This document shows, in pieces, positions 51,557 through 62,103 of a stretch of 64,000 nucleotides of DNA. The position numbers and the translations under genes were made by a program. The DNA is from Amoeboaphelidium occidentale. Taxonomy: Eukaryota > Aphelidiomycota > Aphelidea. The stretch is from positions 158,414-222,413 of the forward strand of contig JALGPX010000007.1 in the NCBI GenBank assembly GCA_023515795.1, read 5' to 3'. Numbering within the stretch: position 1 is the first letter of the stretch; every line of letters starts with the position of its first letter. The notes beneath the pieces are model-generated. The model was not told where the DNA came from. It did not search any database and was given only the letters and a program-made list of their open reading frames with translations.

Positions 51557-53543
51557 ATGCTGCGCAATTTACTGACGCGAAACTTCTTAAACACAGGACG
51601 TCTCTATTCTTCAGCAGCTCCAGCTGTAGCGAAAAAGTCCAGAAGTGTGCCAGTGGAAAAGATCAGGAACATCGCCATCATAGCACACGGTAAATCTATG
51701 ATATTTCATGATTTAATATCGATCTATAGTGGACCACGGTAAAACCAGTTTGGTGGACTGTCTTCTAAAACAAAGTGGAACTCAATTGGGATCTCTAGCT
51801 CAAGAGGTTCGTGTGATGGATTCAAATACTCTTGAAAAGGAACGTGGAATAACAATTTTCTCAAAGACCGCAAGTATAAGCTATAAAGACTTCAGGATAA
51901 ACATCGTTGATACTCCGGGGCACGCTGATTTCGGTGGAGAAGTTGAACGTGTTTTAAGCATGGTTGATGGTTGCGTGCTAGTCGTCGATGCCTCTGAAGG
52001 TCCTATGACACAGACAAGATTTGTACTGAACAAGGCCCTTAATAGGAATCTGAAAACTGTGGTCGTTTTAAATAAGGCTGACAGACCTACTACAAGGTTG
52101 GATGAGGTTCAGTCTGAGATACTTGATCTATTCCTTAATTTAAATGCAGCCGATGATCAGCTTGACTATCCGGTACTCTTTGCGTCTGCTAAAGAAGGCT
52201 GGGCTGTGAAAAATTGGGATGATGATAAGAAGGCTGATATGAACCCGTTGTTTGAGCAAATTATCTCAAGCATTCCGTCACCAAAATTGGATCGTTCTAA
52301 GCCATTTTCGATGCTAGTGACGCAGTTAGAAAGCGATCCGTTCGTGGGCAGATGCGTTCTTGGAAGAATACAGTCCGGTTCAATATCTGTTGGCGATAAA
52401 ATGAAATGTTTAGACGAGAACGGAAAGGTAGTTGGAGAAGGGAAAGTATTAAAGATGTTTTCAAGAGATGGTTTGAGCAAAGAAATTATAGAACACGCTG
52501 GAGCAGGTGAGATTATTTCAATTGCAGGAGTTCCGATGGCTGGGGTAAACATTACTCTATGCGATTCTTCACTTTCAGAACCTATTGAGAGTGTCCCTAT
52601 TGATCCCCCTACCGTATCCATGTTTTTCTCTGTTAATGATTCTCCTTTGCAAGGTGAGCATGGGTCCAAGTTAACTTCTGGAATGATAAGAGATCGTTTA
52701 ATGAAAGAAATCGAGACTAATGTTGCTATGCAAGTAATTGAATCTGATCAAAAGGACTCTTTCGAAGTAAGAGGTAGAGGCGAATTACACTTGGGAGTTC
52801 TCATCGAAAATATGAGAAGAGAAGGTTTTGAATTGTCGGTATCTCCTCCTCGTGTCATTATGAAGAAGACTGACAATCAATTATTGGAACCAATGGAAGA
52901 AGTTACGATTGATGTTCCATTGGAATATGGCGGAGCTGTTATTCAGAAACTCAACAAAAGAAAAGGAGAAATGAAGAATTATGTAGAGCAAGGAGATCGA
53001 CTCAAGTTGAGTTTTGAGATTCCTTCCAGAGGGCTATTGGGATATGTCTCAGAATTTAAAAACGAAACAAGTGGACAAGGGTATGTTTAAAAGTTTAACA
53101 TTAACAGCTTTAGTATTATCAACCATTTGTTTATCGGTTATCAGCCTTACAAAGGTCCTGTTGACAAATCAAGAAAAGGCTCCCTGATTTCTACGGCAAC
53201 AGGAACAACAACGGCGCATGCTCTTGAAGGAATTGAAACAAGAGGGACATTATTCGTAAAGCCAGGAGAAAAGGTTTACGAGGGTTGTATTGTTGGTGAA
53301 AACACCAAGGATCAGGATCTACTTGTAAATCCTGTAAAAACTAAGGAGTTAACAAACGTAAGAGCCATGTCTAAAGATGATATTGTGAAACTTACTCCAC
53401 CTCGTGTTCTTTCTTTGGAACAGATGCTCTCTTACATGCAAGATGATGAAATATTAGAGGTCACGCCCGCTACTTTAAGAATACGCAAGAAGATTTTAGA
53501 TCCAAACCGACGAAAAGCCATGGCCAAAAAGCAGACGCAATAA
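51557..53543 (+). CDS. Mitochondrial TypA/BipA-type translational GTPase
   Basis: Ribosome-binding GTPase of the EF-G superfamily. Three exons: 51557-51689, 51730-53080, 53114-53543; introns of 40 and 33 bases; 637 residues. An Arg/Ser/Ala-rich mitochondrial presequence ([19 protein letters not shown]) precedes G1 [31 protein letters not shown] and NKADRP. The domain order and C-terminal [32 protein letters not shown] and [16 protein letters not shown] are diagnostic for TypA/BipA rather than GUF1/LepA or EF-G. The 33-base second intron is preferred over a 27-base alternative because it keeps the G-I-I-N motif. TypA is best known from bacteria and plastids, so a mitochondrial copy here is notable. 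Confidence 0.92.
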
Positions 53544-53614
53544 ATGCTGCAGTGAGATCACGAGTGCGCTTGTTTAACCTATTCATCTTTCTCCACAGAT
53601 CACAAACTCAAAAC

Positions 53615-54667
53615 ATGTTTCATCTCAGATCTTTTCGCATAAACCCTTCTTTTAATAGCAGATGGGCTATCAGCAAGAGGCTCATGTCCGATTACATTTA
53701 CTTTAAACGTTGATTATCACTTTATGGAGTACTTACGTATGCAGGGAATCAGCGATCAGTCGGTGGGATTGATAAACGAATTCTGTACACGCTTGGGGCA
53801 GGAACTCTTTGTCTAAGTGGATATTATGTATCGCACTTGGAGAGCGTTCCTAGCACTGGGCGGAGGAGGTTCATGAGCATCAGTTCAAAGGAAGAGGAAT
53901 ACATGAGCAAGCAAGCTTATCAATCGGTAATGTCGCAGTTCTCAGGCGATATGCTACCATCATACCACCCAGTAAACGTATAAGGAAGACTTTAATTGAA
54001 TATTTAGTTATCCGTTAAAGTGGAAAGGGTTGCCAAAAGGCTGATCAACGTTTCCGGAATGTCTGGGCTAAACTGGGAGGTTCATGTGGTAAATTCTAAC
54101 GAACCGAACGCATTTGTTATTCCTGGTGGAAAGATCTTTGTATTTACGGGAATATTTCGAGTTGCGCAAAACGATGATCAATTGGCAGCAGTTATGGGAC
54201 ATGAAATTGGACATCAACTGGCGAGGCACTCTGCTGAGAAGATGTCATTCTTTAAATTCGCTATGGTGGCTCGTCTCTTTCTGTCATTGTTCGTTGATAC
54301 CAGCTTCATATTCAACAGGGTCTTCTTTGATTTGATATTCACGCTACCTTTCTCTCGCCAGATGGAAACTGAAGCTGATTTCGTCGGATTGATGTTGATG
54401 GCTCAGGCTTGTTACGATCCATCAGAGGTAAAGAAGCTACTTCAACTTCTTTAATCTTTGTAGGCGGTAAACTTTTGGCGAAACATGGATCTTGAGCAAA
54501 AGCGAGAAGTTGCACAGTTCGTTTCAACTCATCCAAGCTCTAAAAATCGGATACAAAAGCTCAAAGAATGGCTACCGCAAGCTGAAGACAAGTATTTGTC
54601 ATCTAATTGTCGCGGATTTGCAAACGAACTGCAAGATTTCTTAGGAGTCAAATGGGCTCGTTGGTAA
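53615..54667 (+). CDS. OMA1: Mitochondrial inner-membrane metallopeptidase OMA1 (M48)
   Basis: Stress-activated zinc protease of the mitochondrial inner membrane that cleaves OPA1-type dynamins. Four exons: 53615-53708, 53745-53971, 54008-54427, 54464-54667; three introns of 36 bases each; 314 residues. Family marks: VPSTGRRRF, NEPNAFVIPGGKIFVFTG, the zinc motif HEIGH (H172-H176), and the metal-binding Glu in METEADFVGL. The joined AVNFWRNM and STHPSSKNRI segments match OMA1. The first intron uses a weaker GTTGAT donor and is the least certain part; it is needed to link the presequence-like N-terminus to the conserved frame. A single membrane span lies about residues 40-55, and a second hydrophobic stretch follows the HEIGH helix. 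Confidence 0.88.
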
Positions 54668-54696
54668 TAATCAGAATACAAAAACAGATACTTCTA

Positions 54697-57038
54697 CTAT
54701 TTTTTAAATTGTTTGCGATACTCAGCAAGGCGCTTAGAGCGCCTTAACTTGCCAAGCTCTTCTTTCTCTTCTGTTAGAAAGAAATCAACTTCTCTTTTCT
54801 CTTCTTCATTCAAACAAAAATCGAACATCTTGATATAAGCATCGAAATCATATACCGAAACCAAATCATTCCTAAAATCATCGTAAACTTTCTTCATAAC
54901 TGAGTCTGTGGCCAGTAATTCATCTGCCGGCGCAGTTTGGCGAGTAGTTTCGCCCGGGATATTCGAAGCAGGATTCCTGAAATAATCACAAAGCTCCTCT
55001 TTCAAGAACTTTCCCCTAGAAAGTCCTTTCTTATCTACAACTAGCCTACTAATCATAAGCTTCATCACATTCTTCTTCATAACAACATCCTCCATGGTAT
55101 CAGCAGCATGCAAGCGATAAACAAAGACGGGCCTACTTTGTCCAAACCTAAACGCTCTTGAGACAGACTGTTCGTCGTGAACAGGATTCCATCCAACATC
55201 GTATAGAATTACACGAGTAGAAGATGGAAGGTTAATTCCAAGTGAGCCTGTTTGCGTTGATATTAAAAATACAGCAGGTTCTGAGCAAGAGTTGAACTTA
55301 TCGACCAAAGATATTCGGTCCTAAATTGTCAATAGAAACAGAAACAAATTACCAATGCCGCCACACTGCCATCAAGTCTGTAATGCTTCAAATTATTCTT
55401 CTCCAACATTCTCTGCAAAAAGTCCAAAGTCAAAAGACTTCTAGAAAATAGCAAGACTTTCTCATTCAAAGAGAAGCTTAGCCGACATATTTTCAAAGAC
55501 ACTGCCGCTTTTGTCGACAAAGCAACATCATCGGAAGGTATGGTCAATTTTTCATACATGCTTTCAATCTTCTTAAAAAGATTCAATTGAATCGGGAGAG
55601 GATCTGGCTCTTCCTCGACCTCATCAGTAGTATCCACGACTTCCTTGGAATCAGCGTCTTTGCTCGCGGCCTCAAGAGTAGCAACTGCGTCTTTCTTCTC
55701 TTTCTTCATCAAAGTTTTTTCTTTGCGCCTGTCAAAATGCTTCAGTGCGATAAAGGGATGGTTGACAATAGTCATAAGCTCATAAAAGCAAGCTAAAAGA
55801 TCTTTACCTAAAGAGTTCCTTTTTCTAGCCGAATCCGCCACGAACTTTCCGTCAGCGCACATCTTTAGACCATAAAGCTCAGTAAGGCACGTAACGTAGA
55901 GCTGCTTCTGAAAATCAAGAACTTTGCATTTGACGACGAATTCTGTCTTTGTTGAACTCATTAAACTCTCGTAAACAGCACTAGCGGAGCATCGATCCAT
56001 TTCTGCAGATAATGACGGAATACTTATTCGGAACACCAGCGGATCGATTATCTTTTGAAGCGAATACAATTTTCTCCTGCTTAACTTTATCTGGGACCTG
56101 CTGCTATCCAAATCCATCCCGGCCATAATTGGTTTAGCGAATCGCATGCGATAATCATTTAAATCGTAAAGATATCCAGGATATACAAAGTTGATCATGC
56201 AATAATATTCCTCCAGGTTATTTTGCAAAGGTGTACCTGTCAAGCATATTCTCGCGGGTGTTTTAATCTTTTCGACAGCATCATAGAGCTCAGAACTCTG
56301 ATTCTTCAATCTGTGTGCTTCATCACAAACAACTACGTCAGCTCGAAGAAGGCAATGCTTCCATTCCGCATATTTCGCATCCGGAGACGTCGTGAATGAT
56401 CTAAACATTTCGTATCCCATAATCATAACTCCACCAGCGATGAACCACCGCCGGCAAGAATCAGTAGATGCTTTTCCACCCAACATATAAAAACACGTTC
56501 TTATGTATTCCCTTGCTTCTACCGGCAGCCATTTTGTGAATTCATTGGCCCAATTCTCAACAACTGTTGCTGGACACAACACAAGAAAACGAAGCTTGCG
56601 GCCTCCATTCAGATGCTTAGGAAAAGCATAAGCATTATTACAAGACTTTGAATGAATAGCCAACATGTAAGCCAACGTGACCACCTGTAATGTCTTGCCG
56701 AGGCCTTGTGCATGAGCAAGAATCGCTCCATGATAAATTTTGATGTGTGCCTCAGGAGACGTGGTCAGTGCTTTGAACATAAACTCAACGCCGTGGATTT
56801 GATGCGGCTTTAATACTTCTAGAAGCTTCTCATGAATCGTAGGACATGATTTCGGCTGTGACAGCGTTTTTGCGTTCTCCATGACATCAATCTCCTCATG
56901 GTCATCATCCTCAATAACAATAATCTCGACAGGTTTTCGTATGGCGTTAGTTTTATGGTTCTGCTCAATTCTCGTAGGCTGCCGCACTATTTCGTTTATT
57001 CGTGTGCCAATATCCACGTTGCGCAGAAGCAGAGACAT
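54697..57038 (-). CDS. SNF2-family ATPase, RAD54/ATRX-like
   Basis: Chromatin or recombination ATPase. Two exons, 57038-55353 and 55320-54697, with a 32-base intron; 769 residues. Motifs: KPHQIHGVEFMFKAL, motif I AQGLGKT (112-116), Ia LVLCPATVVENWANEF, II DEAH, III LTGTPLQNN, then exon 2 with V STQTGSLGINL and VI SRAFRFGQSRPVFVYR. The AQGLGKT form and the long insert between III and IV fit the RAD54/ATRX/ARIP4 branch, with no ADD finger or bromodomain seen. An acidic VIEDDDHEEID segment precedes the ATPase. ATG 57038 was chosen over a TTG at 57044. The divergent small gene starts 9 bases away. Confidence 0.9.
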
Positions 57039-57047
57039 GATCAAAGG

Positions 57048-57274
57048 ATGGTGTCGTTTCGAAAAAGATCAAATCGAGGTTGCAGCAAGATCTTCTTGTT
57101 TCAAGTATTCTGATTTATGATCATTCTGCTAGTTGACTTTAATATTGACAGTTTATTCGTGAATGGCAGTCTTTATCAAAGTGGAATTGTTTAGATGATG
57201 TTGCTTGCGAGTTATTTAATCAACGGCACCTAAAAGAGGGACAATGTTTATTCAAAGAAGCAGTCGCAACTTAG
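57048..57274 (+). CDS. Probable small spliced gene, 59 residues, unknown
   Basis: Too short for routine ORF calls. Exons 57048-57104 ([19 protein letters not shown]) and 57152-57274 (starting [12 protein letters not shown]), joined by a 47-base GT-AG intron in phase 0. The C-terminal part ([23 protein letters not shown]) looks protein-like. Its TAG stop (57272-57274) overlaps the antisense stop of cytochrome c peroxidase, exactly as two other genes here overlap. The basic N-terminus could be a targeting sequence. Weak points: the start codon is only 9 bases from that of the divergent SNF2 gene, and no family is recognised. The second exon could also belong to a different upstream exon. Confidence 0.45.
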
Positions 57275-58409
57275 AAAAACAACGGCGTAGCTTTGGTAAC
57301 CTTTTCAGGACAACCAAGTTCCATCAACTTTGAGAACGCCTGGGAGAAATCAGCAAAGAATTTTTCTTGGTCCTTTGCGTAAGCTTCAACAAATGGTCTA
57401 AACTTCTTATCCTGGATCAAAGCCATATCAGTTGGAAGCATCATAATAGACTCTGTAGCAGCGTCAACGTACTGAAGAGGTCCTTTCCATGGCTGCTTAG
57501 TTTCTTTTCCATTCACAACTACAGTGTCAGTCTTCTTTGGAATCCATTTTTGTCCCAATAACTCCGTAAAGTATCCGTTATTGAAGGAAGTTGGAGCAAA
57601 GGTCCAAGGACCCTTGAAACCAGAACGGCTAGGATGACATTTACCCAAAACATGAGCACCCGATAGCGCAACAATTTCTTGATCATTAAATCCCATTCTG
57701 TAGAATATTTCTCTGATATGAGGAGCTCCTTTGGTAGCATCTTGAAAGTTAATCTCGAGTTTAGATATTAAAACTACCTGGTAAACGACCATCAGGTGGA
57801 CATGAAGTGTCTCCTTTGTCAGTACGTCCAGGTCTCCATGGAATCGAAGGGCCTCCCATTTCTTTAATAGCAACAACTCCAGCTAATGTCCATAAGTCAC
57901 CATAAGATAGAGCATCGCCATATTTGGCTTTTAGCGGTTCTAACAAAGAGCGAGCGATTTCCAATCCCTTGTTTGCACCAAACCCAGCTTCAGCCATGTG
58001 TCTCATAGTTCCACCATCGGAACCGCCGGTATTTGTGGCCTTGTCATAAGTACCAGCTGAGTGCCAAGCTAAACGGACCTACGAAACCATTTAGACAATA
58101 TAGAACAACAAACAATACCAATATTGGCCCATAATGACCTAAACCATCGTATTCCAAATCCTTCTCCAATAAACCAGCAACGTCCTTAGCGACTTCTTTG
58201 TAGTCAATGGCAGTCGATTTTACTGCACCTGATGATGAGCCTGACTTTTGATACTGATAAGCTCCGTAACCAAGACCACCAGCAACAACGGCACCCAGAA
58301 CCCAAGTAAGCCCAGAGCCACCTTCAGAAGAAGGCTTTGTAGCAAAGTTTCTCTTCCTAAGAATGGTTTGTTTCAAAGCGGAACAGTTTTTGCGTGCGAT
58401 CGACAACAT
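57271..58409 (-). CDS. CCP1: Cytochrome c peroxidase, mitochondrial
   Basis: Reduces hydrogen peroxide with cytochrome c in the intermembrane space. Three exons: 58409-58119, 58078-57778, 57740-57271; introns of 40 and 37 bases; 353 residues. A bipartite signal is visible: basic presequence (1-25) and a hydrophobic span ([18 protein letters not shown], about 34-52), as in yeast Ccp1. Catalytic distal Arg-Trp-His in [12 protein letters not shown] (R99, W102, H103), proximal His in [11 protein letters not shown], the radical Trp in FKGPWTF, and the hydrogen-bonding Asp in LPTDMAL. All active-site residues are present. The introns interrupt between ILV/RLAWH and within LPGDATKG. Stops overlap tail to tail with the small gene. 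Confidence 0.96.
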
Positions 58410-58516
58410 GTGTACAAGAAAAATCTGTTAAGTGCCCTTCGCCTAAATTGACTGACGATTTCTCGGGAAACACTCTATTTTGTGGTAATATACATCTTTA
58501 AACTTCGGGCATGTTC

Positions 58517-61500
58517 TCAATCCATTAGCTCATTCGTGATATCCTCAGTATCACACGGAATTTTAATCTGAAACTGGAAATCATGCTCCTTCACTGATAA
58601 CACCAACTTATCCAGATCTAGATGCGAATTATTGATCTTTTGAACAATGAGTTCTTCTGTGACAGTAAAATTTTTCGTATGACTTGACTTTTCATGCTTT
58701 CGAACTAAATCCTCAGATTCCAGGAACTTTGCAACTTTAGACTCGGGATACTTGTAATAAATAAATAGTAGGAATTGATCTAAAGAAGTGACATGAAACT
58801 CGCGTATAATGTTGTTAATCATTTGTGGTACGACAATCTTTCGCTTCTTGGTGCCAGAAAAGCGTAAACCAAAAGGAACCTCACTTTTTGGGCCCTCCGT
58901 CTGTGCTGTTTTCTTGCATTCAAGATTCTCATTCAAGAAGGTAACTGTCTCAGTCCTCAAATACTCAGACATTTTGTTCGGGTGATAAACATTGAACCTG
59001 GCCCCAGCTCTTGTGGAATCCAAAAGTAGGAAGTTAATTTCGGGGTAGAGATGCAACAACCGGAATGTATATCTCGGATCGTTTTGGACAAATTTCAAAG
59101 GGAGCTTAGAAGCACCTACTAAGAAATGAGTGTTGTTCTTCTGACCCTCTTGAGTTGATTGTAAAGCGTGTGCCGATAATAATCCTCTCTGTTCAAGTCC
59201 AGAATGAGCGGACGGACTTTCTAGATAGTTTGTATTTACATAAGAGTGTGTCTCTTGTGTGCTTGAAATGCTTGAATCTGCTGAGTGTGCAACGCTCCTT
59301 GAAGACGTTGTGACATGAACGATCGAAACATTAGACGTTGGCAGATTCTTTTCTTGACCCGGTTTAGCACCTGTAGAACCATGCGTTAAAGATCTAGGAA
59401 TCGGAGCCATGGCTTTCAGGATCCCGTGTGAAATTTCATTGATAGAATAAAGATTGCCAGCAATGTTGTAAACTGGCTTATGATAAGTGAAAGTGATCTT
59501 TTGCTGGTTACAAGTAGGCAATCCGAACTCAATTAAAGTGTGGATACTAAATGTTTAGATGATATACATAAATACTTACTACAACACATTTCTGACGTTT
59601 GACCAGAAAGACAATTTTTCCATGTCTGTCTTGAGCCCTTCTTTCAGTTTGACTAACCTCAGTGCAACAACCATTTGTTTGAACTTGTCATAAATTGGCA
59701 TTTTCTTCACCTTTTTTAAATTGGAAGCATCATTGAGAATAAAGTACTCTTCAACTGCTTTCGTTTTTGACTTCTTGAAAAGATCAACTATTGGCGTTGG
59801 CTTTAAGTTATCAATCGATGTCATATGATGTCCTTCCGGTTTAAGCGAATCAAATCCAGAAGGGGGAGTAGAGACGAGCCTTAACATCGAAACAATAACA
59901 TGTGCCAACTGAAATGCAAGTATCGCAGGAACTGAAAGGAAATGCTTCAGTTCCGGATCCAAGTCATGCTCTGAAATATCTTCATCGATATTATCATTAC
60001 TGTCTATGTGAATATTTGAAATGTCTGGGTTACAATTCAGTATGAGCCTGTCAGTTGCTTCTGATCCTGACGGTATGGTTTCTCTTTCAACTTTTGTGGC
60101 TGGCTTAGTCGTCTGTTCCTTTTTCATTTGAGCATTCGTAGGAAATATCAAACGCTGTAATCTTGTTTTAACGCGAGGTGGAGCATTCTTTTGCCAAATC
60201 TCCAGCCTATCTCTAGATACTTTCGTCATTAGGAATTTCATTTTGTTTACAATCTTGTCCAAATGTCCTAAACATACCGCAGAAGTATTTTCTTCAATGC
60301 CTTCAAGAGCGTAGTCAAGGGCTTTTGAATAGGCTGTCAGCGCGAATTCTATCTGCTCGGCATCCACGTTATTACCCAGTTTGGAACCTTTTTCAAGATA
60401 GTATGCTCTCCACCAATGCAACCTTAGATCATAATCATCGCCATAATTCTTGCCAATTTCCTCTTGCAGCCTTTGAACAATATGAGTAACAAAATCTTTC
60501 TTTGGCTTCCTTGCCATCTCCAAAAATTGTTCGCAATGAAACATCATATCTGCGGTCGAAGACAAGGAGTTATATTCTGACCTTTGAAACGATAAATCAA
60601 ACGTAAGAGATATCTTCTGCCTTGTTTCATCTAATGGAATGGTTATAGAATCGAAGCCGATATCAGCAGCGGAATTACTATTCATATCCACAATTTGATC
60701 AAAAATATCTGGAATGCGCGATTTCTCAGCAATAGGGCTTCTACTTTCCACAAAGTTCACAAACATGCTTGTTTTCGAAAACACAGAACAAAAAGGCTGT
60801 TGCTCGTTGGGCCGGGAATGGAGCCAGCTTCTGCCGTCAAATCTGCCATCATTCTTATAGAATGTTCTGAAATCTTTGAATAATAGTCCAAACCATTGCA
60901 AGAATACGCATCGGATTCTCTCATCAGTCTTTTGATCAAAATCAATTGTAATGAATTCCGCATCCTTGACTCCTTTGCAGTCACCATCAATCTTGAAAAC
61001 GTCAGGACGAAATATTTCTCTAAGGTTGCGAATGAGCTCGTTTCGATATGGTAGCTGCTTAGCCAGATCCGTATACTCATAGTATGATACTTCCATTTCG
61101 TCAAGGTCCAAGTCAAATTTGACAAATGTTCCTTCGTTCCGCTGCATTTCTTGCATTAATTCATCCTCTTCTCCTGTCGCGAAGTTTTCAGGACACATTC
61201 TATCAGTAGATAACTTTTTAACCCAAACAGAGTGTCCACCCATGAGGAAAGGTGTCGGAGCCTGCGTCAAATCTGCCAAAATTTCCGGTACAATGGGGAT
61301 GTAAACCATATCCCATACGAGTGGAAAAAAAATGCTGTGAAGAGCCTCGCATGATCTTGCTAGTAGTGACAACGACTCAGAATGTAGCAATACAGATTTT
61401 TCAAGCAGCAAGAGAGCAAATATTCTGACAATGTGATGAACACTCAAGGATTGAAACAGAGGTTGAAGCGAGAAATCCTGAAGCGGCAACTGATTCCGCT

Positions 61501-62080
61501 CATAAGGAGTTTCAATTGAACAAGATAGCAAACCTGGCATTATCAAACGTATGTTCATCCAGCTCGACGGAGGAAGCATAAGTTGGTTCATAATTTCCAC
61601 CATGAATCCTTCACCAGTAATTCTGATCGTTTGAGACAGCTTCGTATCCATGCTCAACATGTAAAACGATGTCAGTATATTCCTAAGCAAGTTGAAACGT
61701 GGCTGGGTTGATGAAATGCAGTAGCAATAGTGAACATCTCCGATCTGCTTCGAATCTTCCGTTTTTGAAATCTGTTTCAGTCTTTTGGTCCTCATGCAGG
61801 TAAGATATCTTTTTCTGCCTCTCTCATCCGTAAGTACAAAGTCATGAAAGCAAGGATCTATAGTTATAAGGTATGTGTGATGCATGATCATACCTTTTTG
61901 CTGAAGCACCACATCATCGGTATTGGTTGGAAAGCAGAAAGGAACTATATTTCGTAGCGCTTCATCTTTGTCCGTAAGTGAAGGATATGTGAAATAGCTC
62001 AAAGTACTTGGCTTTGCCTTGCTTGAAACTGAAATGGCAAAGAAGTATTCAACGGCTTTGGCCGGCTGTAAGAAAGACAT
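58517..62080 (-). CDS. DENN-domain protein (Rab exchange factor)
   Basis: Predicted guanine exchange factor for a Rab GTPase. Two exons, 62080-59580 and 59546-58517, with a 33-base intron (59547-59579), give 1176 residues. The N-terminal tripartite DENN region is clear: uDENN (EYFFAISVSSKAKP, NIVPFCFPT), cDENN (FNLLRNILTSFYMLS, LFQSLSVHHIVRIFALLLLEKSVLLHS ... PLVWDMVYIPIVPEIL, about 130-260), and dDENN features further on. The C-terminal 400 residues have no named domain and may be helical. The intron joins VRNVLYIHTLIEFGLP; without it the gene would look like two. Which DENND subclass it belongs to cannot be told. Confidence 0.85.
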
Positions 62081-62103
62081 GCAAACTTTGGCAAAAAAAG
62101 ATT

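Noticed and set aside
53081-53107. 27-base intron in the TypA gene
   Set aside because: An acceptor six bases further (53113) gives a 33-base intron and keeps the conserved G-I-I-N motif; the short version inserts two odd residues.
58517-59521. Independent gene downstream of the DENN gene
   Set aside because: Its frame begins with TTG, and a 33-base GT-AG intron joins it in frame to the DENN exon.
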